From positions 186,001 to 250,000 of the forward strand of contig CAVRXB010000008.1 in NCBI GenBank assembly GCA_963724975.1: a stretch of 64,000 nt of DNA. The letters run 5' to 3'. Position 1 is the stretch's first letter. Every line of letters begins with the position of its first letter. Shown one piece after another: positions 1 to 8,091 of the stretch. Position numbers and translations under genes: made by a program. The DNA comes from CAIWHR01 sp963724975. Its GTDB lineage: Bacteria; Pseudomonadota; Gammaproteobacteria; Burkholderiales; Casimicrobiaceae. A model generated the notes under the pieces. The model was not told where the DNA came from. It saw only the letters and a program-made list of their open reading frames with translations, and did not search any database.

Positions 1-729
1 CCGTACGGACCACGCAACCAGATTCCGTCGGCGATGACGGCGGACGATCGGGAGCGGGTCAAGGCCGACTTCGTTCGCGCCGCGCGATGGGGTGCCGAAT
101 GCGGTTTCGACTGGCTCGAGCTTCATTGCGCGCACGGCTATCTGCTGTCGGCTTTCATCAGCCCCCTGACCAACACGCGCGACGACGCCTACGGCGGCTC
201 CCTCGAGAATCGCTGCCGCTATCCGCTCGAGATTTTTCGCGCACTTCGCGCCGTCTGGCCCGAAGACCGGCCGATGTCGGTGCGTATCTCGGCCCACGAC
301 TGGGCGCCGGGCGGAAACACGCCGGAGGATGCAGTCGCCGTCGCACGCTTTTTCAAGGCCGCGGGCGCCGACCTGATCGACGTGTCGTCGGGCCAGACGA
401 CGCGCGATGCGAAGCCCGTCTACGGCCGCATGTACCAGACGCCGTTCGCGGACCGCATCCGCAACGAGGTCGACATCGCAACGATGGCGGTCGGCGCGAT
501 TTTCGAGCCCGATCACGTCAACAGCATCCTGATGGCGGGGCGTGCCGACCTCTGCGCGCTCGCCCGGCCGCATCTCGCCGATCCCTACTGGACGCTGCAT
601 GCGGCTGCAACGCTCGGCTATCGCGACATGCCGTGGCCGTCGCAGTACCTGACGGGCAAGGCTCAGCTCGAGCGCAATCTCGAACGTGCCGCACAGATGG
701 CGGACGACAAGCCCGGAGCCAACGGATGA
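1..729 (+). CDS. abmA: 2-aminobenzoyl-CoA monooxygenase/reductase, C-terminal part (5' end outside window)
   Basis: The open frame runs from base 1, so only the C-terminal ~242 residues of a larger protein are present. They form the second half of an Old Yellow Enzyme type NADH:flavin oxidoreductase TIM barrel: H-C-A-H-G-Y-L-L, F-I-S-P-L-T-N-x-R-x-D-x-Y-G-G and the S-L-E-N-R motif are all visible. Such a barrel fused behind an FAD monooxygenase is characteristic of 2-aminobenzoyl-CoA monooxygenase/reductase, often annotated bifunctional salicylyl-CoA 5-hydroxylase/oxidoreductase. It hydroxylates and reduces the aromatic CoA ester to 2-amino-5-oxocyclohex-1-enecarboxyl-CoA. The identity is inferred from the downstream CoA ligase, hydratase, dehydrogenases and RidA; the monooxygenase half cannot be checked here. 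Confidence 0.8.
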   Translation, partial: PYGPRNQIPSAMTADDRERVKADFVRAARWGAECGFDWLELHCAHGYLLSAFISPLTNTRDDAYGGSLENRCRYPLEIFRALRAVWPEDRPMSVRISAHDWAPGGNTPEDAVAVARFFKAAGADLIDVSSGQTTRDAKPVYGRMYQTPFADRIRNEVDIATMAVGAIFEPDHVNSILMAGRADLCALARPHLADPYWTLHAAATLGYRDMPWPSQYLTGKAQLERNLERAAQMADDKPGANG

Positions 730-1262
730 ACGAAATGGCCGAACCCGTCGCCCAAGTTGGTGAACGCGAATCGCGTTCGCACAACGATCATGACGCGTTG
801 CGCCTGTGGCTGCGCCTCCTGACGTGCACGATGCTGATCGAGGGGCGGGTGCGTGCGGGCCTGCGCGAGCGCTTCGCAACAACGCTGCCGCGCTTCGACC
901 TGATGGCGCAGCTCGAGCGCAATCCCGACGGCCTCAAGATGGGGGAGCTGTCGCAGCGGCTGATGGTGACCGGTGGGAACGTCACCGGCATCGCGACTGC
1001 GTTGGTTGCGGAGGGGCTGGTCGAGCGACATGCGATTCCGGGCGACCGGAGAGCGCAGCTCGTTCGCCTGACGCCTGCAGGGAAGCGTGCATTCGACGCG
1101 ATGGCGGTAGAACATGAGCGCTGGGTGAAGGACATGGTGGGCGGGCTCACCGCGGCCGACCGCGAGCGGCTGCGCGCCCTGCTCGGAAAGCTCAAGACGA
1201 CGATGCAAGCGCGGGATCCGAATCCGGCGGACGGAAGTGCGGCGAAGGGAGAACGCAAATGA
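726..1262 (+). CDS. MarR family transcriptional regulator
   Basis: A 178-residue protein whose ATG overlaps the stop of the upstream oxidoreductase (ATGA), so it is translationally coupled into the anthranilate operon. It has the MarR winged-helix layout: a dimerisation helix around residues 20-50, recognition helix near V-T-G-G-N-V-T-G-I-A, and a wing with G-D-R-R-A-Q-L-V-R-L-T-P-A-G. It probably represses the pathway until an aromatic acid or its CoA ester binds; MarR proteins in aromatic-CoA clusters commonly sense the thioester. The ligand is inferred, and because the gene lies inside the operon its operator is presumably upstream of base 1. Confidence 0.88.
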   Translation: MNEMAEPVAQVGERESRSHNDHDALRLWLRLLTCTMLIEGRVRAGLRERFATTLPRFDLMAQLERNPDGLKMGELSQRLMVTGGNVTGIATALVAEGLVERHAIPGDRRAQLVRLTPAGKRAFDAMAVEHERWVKDMVGGLTAADRERLRALLGKLKTTMQARDPNPADGSAAKGERK

Positions 1263-2095
1263 GCATGGCGCATCACGCGCGGGAATTCCGCGGATACAAG
1301 TCGACGCACTTCCGCTGGCATGCGGACGACGACGGCAAAGTCGCGACGGTCACGCTCGACCGGCCCGAGAAGAAAAATCCGCTGACGTTTGACGCCTACA
1401 CCGAATTGCGCGACCTCTTCCGCGCTCTCGTCTACGCGACCGACGTCAAGGCGATCGTCGTCTCGGGGGCCGGCGGCAATTTCTGCTCCGGAGGCGATGT
1501 ACACGAGATCATCGGGCCGCTGACGAAGATGTCGATGCCGGAGCTTCTTGCGTTCACGCGAATGACGGGCGACCTCGTGAAAGCCATGCGCGCCTGTCCG
1601 CAGCCCATCGTCGCCGCGGTCGACGGTGTATGCGCGGGCGCCGGCGCGATGATCGCGCTCGGGTCGGATTTCCGCATCGGGACGCCGGCCTCGAAAGCGG
1701 CATTCCTGTTCGTGAAGGTCGGACTCGCCGGGTGCGACATGGGGGCGTGCGCGCTGCTGCCGCGCATGATCGGGCAGGGGCGCGCCGCGGAGCTTCTCTA
1801 TACCGGGCGTGTGATGACCGCCGACGAAGGTCATGCGTGGGGCTTCTACAATCGGCTGGTGGCGGCGGACTCGCTTTTATCCGACGCATGCTCGCTCGCA
1901 CGCATGCTGGCCGATGGCCCGACTTTCGCGCACGCAATGACGAAAAAGTTGCTGCATCAGGAATGGGCGATGGATCTCGACGCGGCGATCGAGGCCGAGG
2001 CGCAGGCGCAGGCGATCTGTATGCAGACGCAGGATTTCCGTCGCGCATTCGATGCTTTCGCCGCGAAGCAGAAACCGAAATTCCAGGGCAATTGA
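1259..2095 (+). CDS. Enoyl-CoA hydratase/isomerase family protein (2-aminobenzoyl-CoA pathway)
   Basis: A 278-residue crotonase-superfamily protein overlapping the MarR gene by ATGA. The two oxyanion-hole segments are visible: G-A-G-G-N-F-C-S-G-G-D near residue 75 and G-V-C-A-G-A-G-A near residue 124. The length is normal for the family. In this operon it most likely hydrates or hydrolyses an alicyclic enoyl-CoA made from the product of the monooxygenase/reductase. The usual second catalytic acid position (G-L-x-P-D/E-x-G) reads G-L-A-G-C-D-M-G, so the exact chemistry (hydratase, isomerase or ring hydrolase) is uncertain. It is co-transcribed with the acyl-CoA dehydrogenase that follows 19 bases later. 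Confidence 0.85.
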   Translation: MSMAHHAREFRGYKSTHFRWHADDDGKVATVTLDRPEKKNPLTFDAYTELRDLFRALVYATDVKAIVVSGAGGNFCSGGDVHEIIGPLTKMSMPELLAFTRMTGDLVKAMRACPQPIVAAVDGVCAGAGAMIALGSDFRIGTPASKAAFLFVKVGLAGCDMGACALLPRMIGQGRAAELLYTGRVMTADEGHAWGFYNRLVAADSLLSDACSLARMLADGPTFAHAMTKKLLHQEWAMDLDAAIEAEAQAQAICMQTQDFRRAFDAFAAKQKPKFQGN

Positions 2096-2114
2096 TGGCT
2101 TCGTGGAAATCGTG

Positions 2115-3296
2115 ATGAAACGCGACCATCTCGCCTGGCCGTTCTTCGACGACACGCATCGGCAGCTCGCGGCGGGACTCGGCGAATTTGCAGAGTCCAC
2201 GCTTTCGGACGCGACGCACGACGACGTCGACGCCACGTGCCGCGCCCTTGTCCGCCGGTTGGGCGAAGCGGGCTGGCTGCGCTATTGCGTGCCGGCAACT
2301 CATGGCGGCGCGCTACCCACGCTCGACTCGCGCGCGCTTTGCATCGTGCGCGAGACATTGGCGTATGCCGACGGGCTCGCAGACTTCGCGTTCGCGATGC
2401 AGGGGCTCGGCAGCGGTCCGATCACTTTGGCTGGAACCGAGGTGCAAAAGTCACACTGGCTTCCCGCCGTTGCCAAAGGAAAGACGATTGCGGCGTTCGC
2501 GCTGTCGGAGCCCGATGCGGGTTCGGATGTCGGCGCGATGACGTCGACTGCTCGTCGCGACGGCGATTCATGGGTGATCGACGGCGCCAAGACGTGGATT
2601 TCGAATGGCGGAATCGCCGATTTCTACTGTGTTTTTGCGCGCGCGGCGGGAACGACAGGCACGCGTGGCATCTCGGCGTTTGTCGTGCCGGCGGAAACAC
2701 CCGGGCTTGCGATCGCGGAACGCATCGATGTGATCGCACCCCATCCGCTGGCGCGGCTTGCCTTCGATGGCTGTCGCGTGCCGGCGAGCGCGCTGATCGG
2801 CGCAGAAGGTGACGGCTTCAAGCTCGCGATGCGAACGCTCGACGTATTCCGCGCGTCGGTTGCGGCGGCGGCGGTGGGCTTCGCGCGGCGAGCACTGGAC
2901 GAATCGTTGCGCCACGTGAACGAACGCAGGATGTTCGGCGCGACTTTGGGCGATCTCCAGCTTACGCAGGCGGCGCTGGGCACGATGGCGACGGAAATCG
3001 ATGCTGCGGCTTTGCTCACCTACCGCGCCGCGTGGCGGCGCGATGTCCAGGGACTGCGCGCAACGCGCGAGGCCGCGATGGCGAAAATGGCGGCGACCGA
3101 GTCGGCGCAGCGCGTCGTCGACGCCGCGGTCCAGCTCTTCGGCGGGCGCGGTGTCGTGCGCGGCGAGGTGGTCGAGCGCCTGTATCGCGAGGTCCGCGCG
3201 CTTAGGATTTACGAGGGGGCGACCGAAGTGCAGAAACTGATTGTCGCCCGCGAGCTCGTGAATGATTTCGCCAAAAAGCGAGCTGAGACGGCATGA
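2115..3296 (+). CDS. Acyl-CoA dehydrogenase family protein
   Basis: A 393-residue flavoprotein of normal family length. Visible are the FAD-binding segment F-A-L-S-E-P-D-A-G-S-D, the W-I-S-N-G motif, and the C-terminal Y-E-G-A-T-E containing the general-base glutamate region. I chose ATG 2115 (a GTG lies directly in front); the frame is open further upstream but that part overlaps the hydratase. The gene lies inside the 2-aminobenzoyl-CoA operon, so it probably oxidises a reduced alicyclic or ring-opened acyl-CoA, passing electrons to electron-transfer flavoprotein. It is distinct from the glutaryl-CoA dehydrogenase at 5448. Substrate assignment is inference from context. Confidence 0.88.
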   Translation: MKRDHLAWPFFDDTHRQLAAGLGEFAESTLSDATHDDVDATCRALVRRLGEAGWLRYCVPATHGGALPTLDSRALCIVRETLAYADGLADFAFAMQGLGSGPITLAGTEVQKSHWLPAVAKGKTIAAFALSEPDAGSDVGAMTSTARRDGDSWVIDGAKTWISNGGIADFYCVFARAAGTTGTRGISAFVVPAETPGLAIAERIDVIAPHPLARLAFDGCRVPASALIGAEGDGFKLAMRTLDVFRASVAAAAVGFARRALDESLRHVNERRMFGATLGDLQLTQAALGTMATEIDAAALLTYRAAWRRDVQGLRATREAAMAKMAATESAQRVVDAAVQLFGGRGVVRGEVVERLYREVRALRIYEGATEVQKLIVARELVNDFAKKRAETA

Positions 3297-3358
3297 GCGG
3301 GAAGGGCCGCTCCCGAGCGCGAATGAGCCCCGAAGCGCGGAGCGCGGAGGGTAGTCCA

Positions 3359-4999
3359 ATGAGCCCGACGGCCCACATCGACACTTTCGCCCGTGACCAC
3401 CTGCCGCCGCGCGCGGAATGGCCCGAGTTCATCTTCGAGCTGCCGGCGCTTCGCTATCCGGATCGTCTCAACGCCGCCACCGAGCTTTTGACGAGGGCGC
3501 CGGAGCGCGGCTGGGGCAACCGTCCGGCGATCCGCCGGAGCGGGGGATTGCACTGGACATATTCGGAGCTCGACGCAAGGGCGAATCAGATCGCTCGAGT
3601 TCTGGTCGAGGATCTCGGCCTCGTTCCGGGCAACCGAGTGCTGCTGCGCGCGCCGAACAACCCGCTGTACGCCGCCTGTTTCTTCGGCGTGCTGAAGGCC
3701 GGCGGCATCGCGGTCGGCACGATGCCAATGTTGCGGGCGAAAGAGCTTGTCGAGATCGTGGGCAAGGCCGAAGTTTCGCACGCGTTGTGCGATGCCCGGC
3801 TCGCGGCCGAGCTCGATGCCGCACGATTGCAATGTCCGAAGCTCGTCAACACCGTGCTCTTCGGCGGGGCGGCCTCCGACGGGCTCGAGGCGCGGATGGC
3901 GGATAAGCCCGCGACCTTTACGAGCGTGGACACCGCGGCCGACGATACGGCGCTCATCGCCTTCACCTCCGGCACCACCGGCAAGCCCAAAGCAGCGATG
4001 CATTTCCACCGCGACCTGATCGCTGCGTGCGACTGCTGGCCGCCGTCGATGCTGCGGGCTGGCGCGGGTGACATCTTCACCGGCAGCCCGCCGCTGGCCT
4101 TCACTTTCGGCCTGGGGGGCCTCATGCTGTTTCCGCTGCGGATTGGCGCGTCGACATTGTTGATCGAGCGACCATCGCCCGACCAGTTGCTATCCGCCAT
4201 TGCCGAGCATCGCCCGACCGTGCTCTTCACCGCCCCGACGTCGTATCGCGCGATGGCTGGCGCCGCGCGGAATCACGATCTGTCGTCGCTCAGGAAATGC
4301 GTTTCTGCCGGCGAAGTGCTGCCTGCTGCCACGCGCAAGCTCTGGAAGGACGCCACCGGCATCGAGATCATCGACGGCATCGGCGCCACCGAGATGTTCC
4401 ACATTTTCATTTCGCATGACGAGGCGCACGCGAAGCCCGGCGCGACCGGAACCGTCGTGCCCGGCTACCGAGCTGCGGTGATGGACGCCGACGGCAATCC
4501 AGTACCCCCAGGCACGGTCGGGCGACTCGCGGTCAAGGGCCCGACGGGCTGTCGCTATCTCGCCGACGCACGCCAGCGCAATTACGTGCAGGATGGCTGG
4601 AACTACACCGGCGACGCTTATCTCATGGACAGTGACGGGTTTTTCCACTATCAGGCTCGCACCGACGACATGATCGTGACCGCGGGTTACAACATCGGCG
4701 GCCCTGAAGTCGAAGGCGCGCTGCTCTTGCATCCGGCGGTCGCTGATTGCGCAGTGATTGGCGCACCCGACGAAGAACGCGGGCAGATCGTAAAGGCGTT
4801 CGTCGTTCTGAAGCCCGGTCACGAGCCGGGTCCGGCAATGACGTCGGCGTTGCAGGATTTCGTCAAGCGCGCGATCGCGCCCTACAAGTATCCACGCGCG
4901 ATCGAGTACGTGTCGTCCCTGCCGCGCACGGAGACCGGCAAGCTGCAGCGCTTCCGGCTGCGGCAGCAGGAGCAGGACAAACAGGGAGGCCGCAAATGA
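3359..4999 (+). CDS. abmG: 2-aminobenzoate-CoA ligase (benzoate-CoA ligase family)
   Basis: A 546-residue ANL-superfamily acyl-CoA synthetase. The ATP-binding motif T-S-G-T-T-G-K-P-K is at about residue 202, the adenylate-binding Y-T-G-D-A near 420, and the C-terminal catalytic lysine lies in R-T-E-T-G-K-L-Q. It activates anthranilate to 2-aminobenzoyl-CoA, the first step of the aerobic hybrid pathway known from Azoarcus evansii. ATG 3359 is preferred because GGAGGG sits just upstream (about 3346); an upstream ATG at 3293 overlaps the dehydrogenase stop and would add 22 residues of Arg/Ser-rich sequence. Benzoate or salicylate as substrate cannot be excluded from sequence alone. Confidence 0.87.
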   Translation: MSPTAHIDTFARDHLPPRAEWPEFIFELPALRYPDRLNAATELLTRAPERGWGNRPAIRRSGGLHWTYSELDARANQIARVLVEDLGLVPGNRVLLRAPNNPLYAACFFGVLKAGGIAVGTMPMLRAKELVEIVGKAEVSHALCDARLAAELDAARLQCPKLVNTVLFGGAASDGLEARMADKPATFTSVDTAADDTALIAFTSGTTGKPKAAMHFHRDLIAACDCWPPSMLRAGAGDIFTGSPPLAFTFGLGGLMLFPLRIGASTLLIERPSPDQLLSAIAEHRPTVLFTAPTSYRAMAGAARNHDLSSLRKCVSAGEVLPAATRKLWKDATGIEIIDGIGATEMFHIFISHDEAHAKPGATGTVVPGYRAAVMDADGNPVPPGTVGRLAVKGPTGCRYLADARQRNYVQDGWNYTGDAYLMDSDGFFHYQARTDDMIVTAGYNIGGPEVEGALLLHPAVADCAVIGAPDEERGQIVKAFVVLKPGHEPGPAMTSALQDFVKRAIAPYKYPRAIEYVSSLPRTETGKLQRFRLRQQEQDKQGGRK

Positions 5000-5424
5000 G
5001 CGCCGACGTTCGCGACTCCGGCCCGCTCGAGTTTTTGCATCCGGCCGGTTGGGCCGCGCCCAGGGGCTACGCCAACGGCGTCGCAGCAACCGGACGTATC
5101 GTTTTCGTCGGGGGACAGATCGGCTGGAACCGTTCCCAGCAATTCGAGAGCGACGACTTCGTCGCCCAGGCGCGACAGGCGCTCACTAACGTCGTGGCGG
5201 TGCTCGCCGAGGCTGGCGCGCGGCCGGAGCATGTCGCCCGGATGACCTGGTATGTCGTCGACAAGCGGGAATACCTCGCGTGCGGGAAAGCCCTCGGCGC
5301 CGCATACCGCGAGATCATGGGACGCCACTACCCCGCGATGACGGCCGTCGAGGTCTCCTCGCTGATGGAGGACGCGGCGCGGGTCGAGATCGAGGCGACG
5401 GCCGTCATCCCCGATTTAGGGTAA
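4996..5424 (+). CDS. RidA family enamine/imine deaminase
   Basis: A 142-residue YjgF/YER057c/UK114-type protein overlapping the ligase stop by ATGA, with GGGAGG just upstream as ribosome-binding site. Features include the F-V-G-G-Q-I-G-W region, the V-V-A-V-L-A-E-A-G-A segment and the C-terminal V-E-I-E-A-T-A-V strand. Rid proteins hydrolyse enamines and imines to ketones and ammonia. In this operon the expected intermediate 2-amino-5-oxocyclohex-1-enecarboxyl-CoA is itself an enamine, so a role in removing the anthranilate nitrogen is attractive. The classical Rid arginine pocket is not clearly seen, so the subfamily remains open. Confidence 0.85.
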   Translation: MSADVRDSGPLEFLHPAGWAAPRGYANGVAATGRIVFVGGQIGWNRSQQFESDDFVAQARQALTNVVAVLAEAGARPEHVARMTWYVVDKREYLACGKALGAAYREIMGRHYPAMTAVEVSSLMEDAARVEIEATAVIPDLG

Positions 5425-5447
5425 ATTGCAGCGCGTGGAGTCACCCC

Positions 5448-6650
5448 ATGAACGCTCCTGATTCGATTGCCACGAAGGCCAAGGCCAAATTCAGCTGGGA
5501 CGACCCTCTGCTTCTCTCGGAAGAGCTCGCCGAAGAAGAGCGGATGGTCCGCGACGCTGCGCACGCATACGCGCAGGACAAGCTGCTCCCGCGCGTCACC
5601 GAAGCGTTCCGGCACGAGAAATCCGATCCCTCGATATTCCGCGAAATGGGGGCATTGGGGCTGCTTGGCGCGACGCTCCCCGCCGAATACGGCGGCGCCG
5701 GTCTCAATTACGTCTGCTACGGCCTGATTGCGCGCGAAATCGAGCGCGTCGACTCGGGCTACCGGTCGATGATGAGCGTGCAAAGCTCGCTCGTCATGCA
5801 CCCGATCTTCACGTACGGGTCGGAAGCACAGCGCAGAAAATACCTGCCGAAGCTCGCGACAGGCGAGTGGATCGGCTGCTTCGGGCTGACCGAGCCGAAT
5901 CACGGATCGGATCCTGGCAGCATGGAAACGCGCGCCCGGGCTGCGCCGGGCGGATACAAGCTTTCCGGCGCCAAGATGTGGATTTCGAATTCGCCGATCG
6001 CCGACGTGTTCGTCGTCTGGGCGAAGACCGACGACGGCGTGATCCGCGGATTCATCCTCGAGAAGGGCATGCACGGACTGTCCACGCCGAAGATCGAAGG
6101 CAAGTTCAGCCTGCGCACGTCGATCACGGGTGAGATCGTGATGGACGAGGTCTACGTGCCGGAAGATAGTCGGCTGCCGAACGTGGAGGGATTGAAGGGA
6201 CCATTCGGCTGCCTCAATGCGGCGCGCTACGGCATCGCCTGGGGCGCGCTCGGCGCGGCGGAATTCTGCTGGCACGCGGCGCGTCAGTACACGATGGACC
6301 GCACGCAGTTCGGACGACCGCTCGCGGCCAATCAGCTCGTCCAGAAAAAACTGGCCGACATGATGACCGAGATCACGCTCGGGCTGCAGGGCTGCCTGCG
6401 CCTCGGGCGTATGAAGGATGCGGGTGTCGCGGCGCCGGAGGTCACTTCGATCATGAAGCGGAATTCGTGCGGCAAGGCGCTCGAGATTGCGCGCGCTGCG
6501 CGCGACATGCACGGCGGCAACGGCATCGTCGACGAGTTTCACGTGATTCGCCACGTGCTGAACCTCGAGACCGTCAATACTTACGAGGGCACACATGACG
6601 TCCACGCGCTGATTCTCGGCCGCGCGCAGACGGGCATTTCGGCGTTCTAG
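5448..6650 (+). CDS. gcdH: Glutaryl-CoA dehydrogenase (decarboxylating)
   Basis: A 400-residue acyl-CoA dehydrogenase closely matching GcdH: N-terminal F-x-W-D-D-P-L-L-L, G-C-F-G-L-T-E-P-N-H-G-S-D-P-G-S-M, the W-I-S-N-S-P motif, and C-terminal N-T-Y-E-G-T-H-D-V-H-A-L-I-L-G-R with the catalytic glutamate. It converts glutaryl-CoA to crotonyl-CoA and CO2 with ETF as acceptor. Glutaryl- or pimeloyl-type CoA esters are the expected end of alicyclic CoA ring cleavage, so it logically closes the upstream 2-aminobenzoyl-CoA route; it also serves lysine and tryptophan breakdown. It starts 23 bases after ridA, with a TAAATT box just upstream that may give it its own promoter. Confidence 0.94.
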   Translation: MNAPDSIATKAKAKFSWDDPLLLSEELAEEERMVRDAAHAYAQDKLLPRVTEAFRHEKSDPSIFREMGALGLLGATLPAEYGGAGLNYVCYGLIAREIERVDSGYRSMMSVQSSLVMHPIFTYGSEAQRRKYLPKLATGEWIGCFGLTEPNHGSDPGSMETRARAAPGGYKLSGAKMWISNSPIADVFVVWAKTDDGVIRGFILEKGMHGLSTPKIEGKFSLRTSITGEIVMDEVYVPEDSRLPNVEGLKGPFGCLNAARYGIAWGALGAAEFCWHAARQYTMDRTQFGRPLAANQLVQKKLADMMTEITLGLQGCLRLGRMKDAGVAAPEVTSIMKRNSCGKALEIARAARDMHGGNGIVDEFHVIRHVLNLETVNTYEGTHDVHALILGRAQTGISAF

Positions 6651-6671
6651 TTCTGCAGCGCTCGCCCGAAC

Positions 6672-7316
6672 ATGAAGCTCTTCGACTATTTCCGCTCGTC
6701 CGCCGCCTATCGCGTGCGCATCGCACTCAACCTGAAAGGTGTCGCGCCGGAGCGGGCATTCGTCCATCTGCGCCGTGGCGCGCATCGCGAGGACGATTAT
6801 CTGGCGCTCAACCCGCAGGGCCTCGTGCCATCGCTCGTCACCGACGATGGCGACGTGCTGACGCAATCCGTGGCGATCCTCGAATGGCTTGACGAGTCCT
6901 ACCCCAAACCGCCTCTGCTGCCGGCCGATCACGCGGGACGAGCCCGCGCTCGCTCGCTCGCGCTTGCCGTCGCCTGCGACATCCATCCGCTCAACAACCT
7001 GCGCGTCCTCAACTATTTGACCGGCACGCTCGGTGTCACCGAGGAACAAAAAAACGGCTGGTACAAGTACTGGATCGACATCGGTTTCGAAGCGCTGGAA
7101 ACGCGCGTTGCCCGCGAGACTCAGACCGGTCGCTTCTGCCACGGCGATGCGCCGACGATCGCGGACATCTGCCTCGTGCCGCAGATGGCGAACGCGCGGC
7201 GCGTGGATTTCGACTTCACGCCGTATCCGACGCTGCTGCGCATCGAAGCCGCGTGCGTCGCGCTGCCGGCGTTCGCGAATGCCGCGCCGGCCAAGCAGCC
7301 CGACGCAGAGAAGTAG
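6672..7316 (+). CDS. Maleylacetoacetate/maleylpyruvate isomerase (zeta-class GST)
   Basis: A 214-residue zeta-class glutathione S-transferase fold protein. The N-terminal active-site motif S-S-A-A-Y-R-V-R-I-A-L-N-L-K is diagnostic, with N-P-Q-G-L-V-P and the Q-S-V-A-I-L-E-W-L-D glutathione-binding segment following. The family isomerises the cis double bond of maleylacetoacetate (tyrosine/homogentisate route) or maleylpyruvate (gentisate route) using glutathione. The next gene, 19 bases on, is a 236-residue FAH-family hydrolase resembling fumarylpyruvate hydrolase, so the gentisate version (NagL-like) is as likely as MaiA. No ring-cleaving dioxygenase is present in the window. Confidence 0.88.
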   Translation: MKLFDYFRSSAAYRVRIALNLKGVAPERAFVHLRRGAHREDDYLALNPQGLVPSLVTDDGDVLTQSVAILEWLDESYPKPPLLPADHAGRARARSLALAVACDIHPLNNLRVLNYLTGTLGVTEEQKNGWYKYWIDIGFEALETRVARETQTGRFCHGDAPTIADICLVPQMANARRVDFDFTPYPTLLRIEAACVALPAFANAAPAKQPDAEK

Positions 7317-7335
7317 CCTCCGACAGGCCTGCCTG

Positions 7336-8046
7336 ATGTCCGCTGCCATCCCCGCATTCGAAATTCCGACGGTTCCGATCCACGGCAGCGGCGACCGCTT
7401 CCCGGTGCGTCACATCTACTGCGTCGGCCGCAATTATGCCGAGCATGCGAAGGAGATGGGAGGTGATGCGTCGAAGGAGCCTCCGTTCTTCTTCACCAAA
7501 TCGGCGGATTCGGTCGTGCCGGTCGTGCCCCCGGCAGTGGGCAGCATCGCGTACCCTCTTGCCACGAAGAATTTCCATCACGAGATCGAGCTCGTGGTCG
7601 CGATCGGCGGGCGTGGAGCGAAGCTCGCAGCAGCACGCGCGCTCGAGCTCGTCTTCGGGTATGCGGTGGGTCTCGACATGACGCGGCGCGATCTGCAGCA
7701 CGACATGCGCGAAAAGAAACGGCCGTGGGATATCGGCAAATCGTTTGCCGGCGCCGCGCCCATCGCGCCGATTTATCCCGTGGGTGCATTCGGCCATCCC
7801 TCGCGCGGCCTGATCCGCGTCGACGTCAATGGCGTTCGCCGCCAGACCGGCGATCTCGCCGACATGATCTGGGACGTCCCGCACACGCTTTCATTTCTCT
7901 CGCAGTTCTACGAGCTCATGCCGGGCGACCTCGTGTTCACCGGAACGCCCTCGGGCGTCGGGCCGGTCGTCGCGGGTGATCGCCTCGAAGGCGCGATCGA
8001 CGGACTGGGCACGCTGGCCGTTGTCGTCACCCCGCCGATTGTCTAG
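7336..8046 (+). CDS. Fumarylacetoacetate hydrolase family protein (fumarylpyruvate hydrolase-like)
   Basis: A 236-residue single-domain FAH-fold hydrolase. I-Y-C-V-G-R-N-Y-A-E-H-A-K-E-M-G at about residues 27-42 and the metal-binding H-H-E-I-E-L-V-V-A-I-G near 76 are typical of short fumarylpyruvate hydrolases (NagK type) rather than the ~420-residue FahA. It would split fumarylpyruvate to fumarate and pyruvate after the isomerase upstream. ATG 7336 is chosen because the FAH homology begins there; the frame is open upstream only through overlap with the isomerase. Its TAG stop (8044-8046) is half target site and half first base of a mobile element, described separately. Confidence 0.87.
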   Translation: MSAAIPAFEIPTVPIHGSGDRFPVRHIYCVGRNYAEHAKEMGGDASKEPPFFFTKSADSVVPVVPPAVGSIAYPLATKNFHHEIELVVAIGGRGAKLAAARALELVFGYAVGLDMTRRDLQHDMREKKRPWDIGKSFAGAAPIAPIYPVGAFGHPSRGLIRVDVNGVRRQTGDLADMIWDVPHTLSFLSQFYELMPGDLVFTGTPSGVGPVVAGDRLEGAIDGLGTLAVVVTPPIV

Positions 8047-8084
8047 GGCCTGTTCGCGTATGTGCCCATAGTGTGAACAGGCCC
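8046..8084 (+). mobile_element. Repeat family copy A: 39-bp remnant MITE with both ends
   Basis: Consists of the left tip GGGCCTGTTC joined directly to the last ~29 bases of the right end (GCGTATGTGCC then CATAGTGTGAAC and AGGCCC), so the whole interior is missing. TA flanks both sides (8044-8045 and 8085-8086). The left TA plus the first G forms the TAG stop of the FAH gene, while the right side reads TAA, presumably the original stop. The right end matches copies B and E, giving the same orientation. AGG at 8079-8081 lies 10 bases before the GTG of the next gene. Confidence 0.85.
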
Positions 8085-8091
8085 TAACGTC

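Noticed and set aside
87..1262. Long open frame covering the region before the MarR gene
   Set aside because: The part before 726 is a shadow of the oxidoreductase in another frame; MarR homology begins at ATG 726.
5328..7349. A 673-residue minus-strand frame opposite gcdH and the isomerase
   Set aside because: Same reason: low-complexity Arg/Ala-rich translation opposite two well-supported genes.
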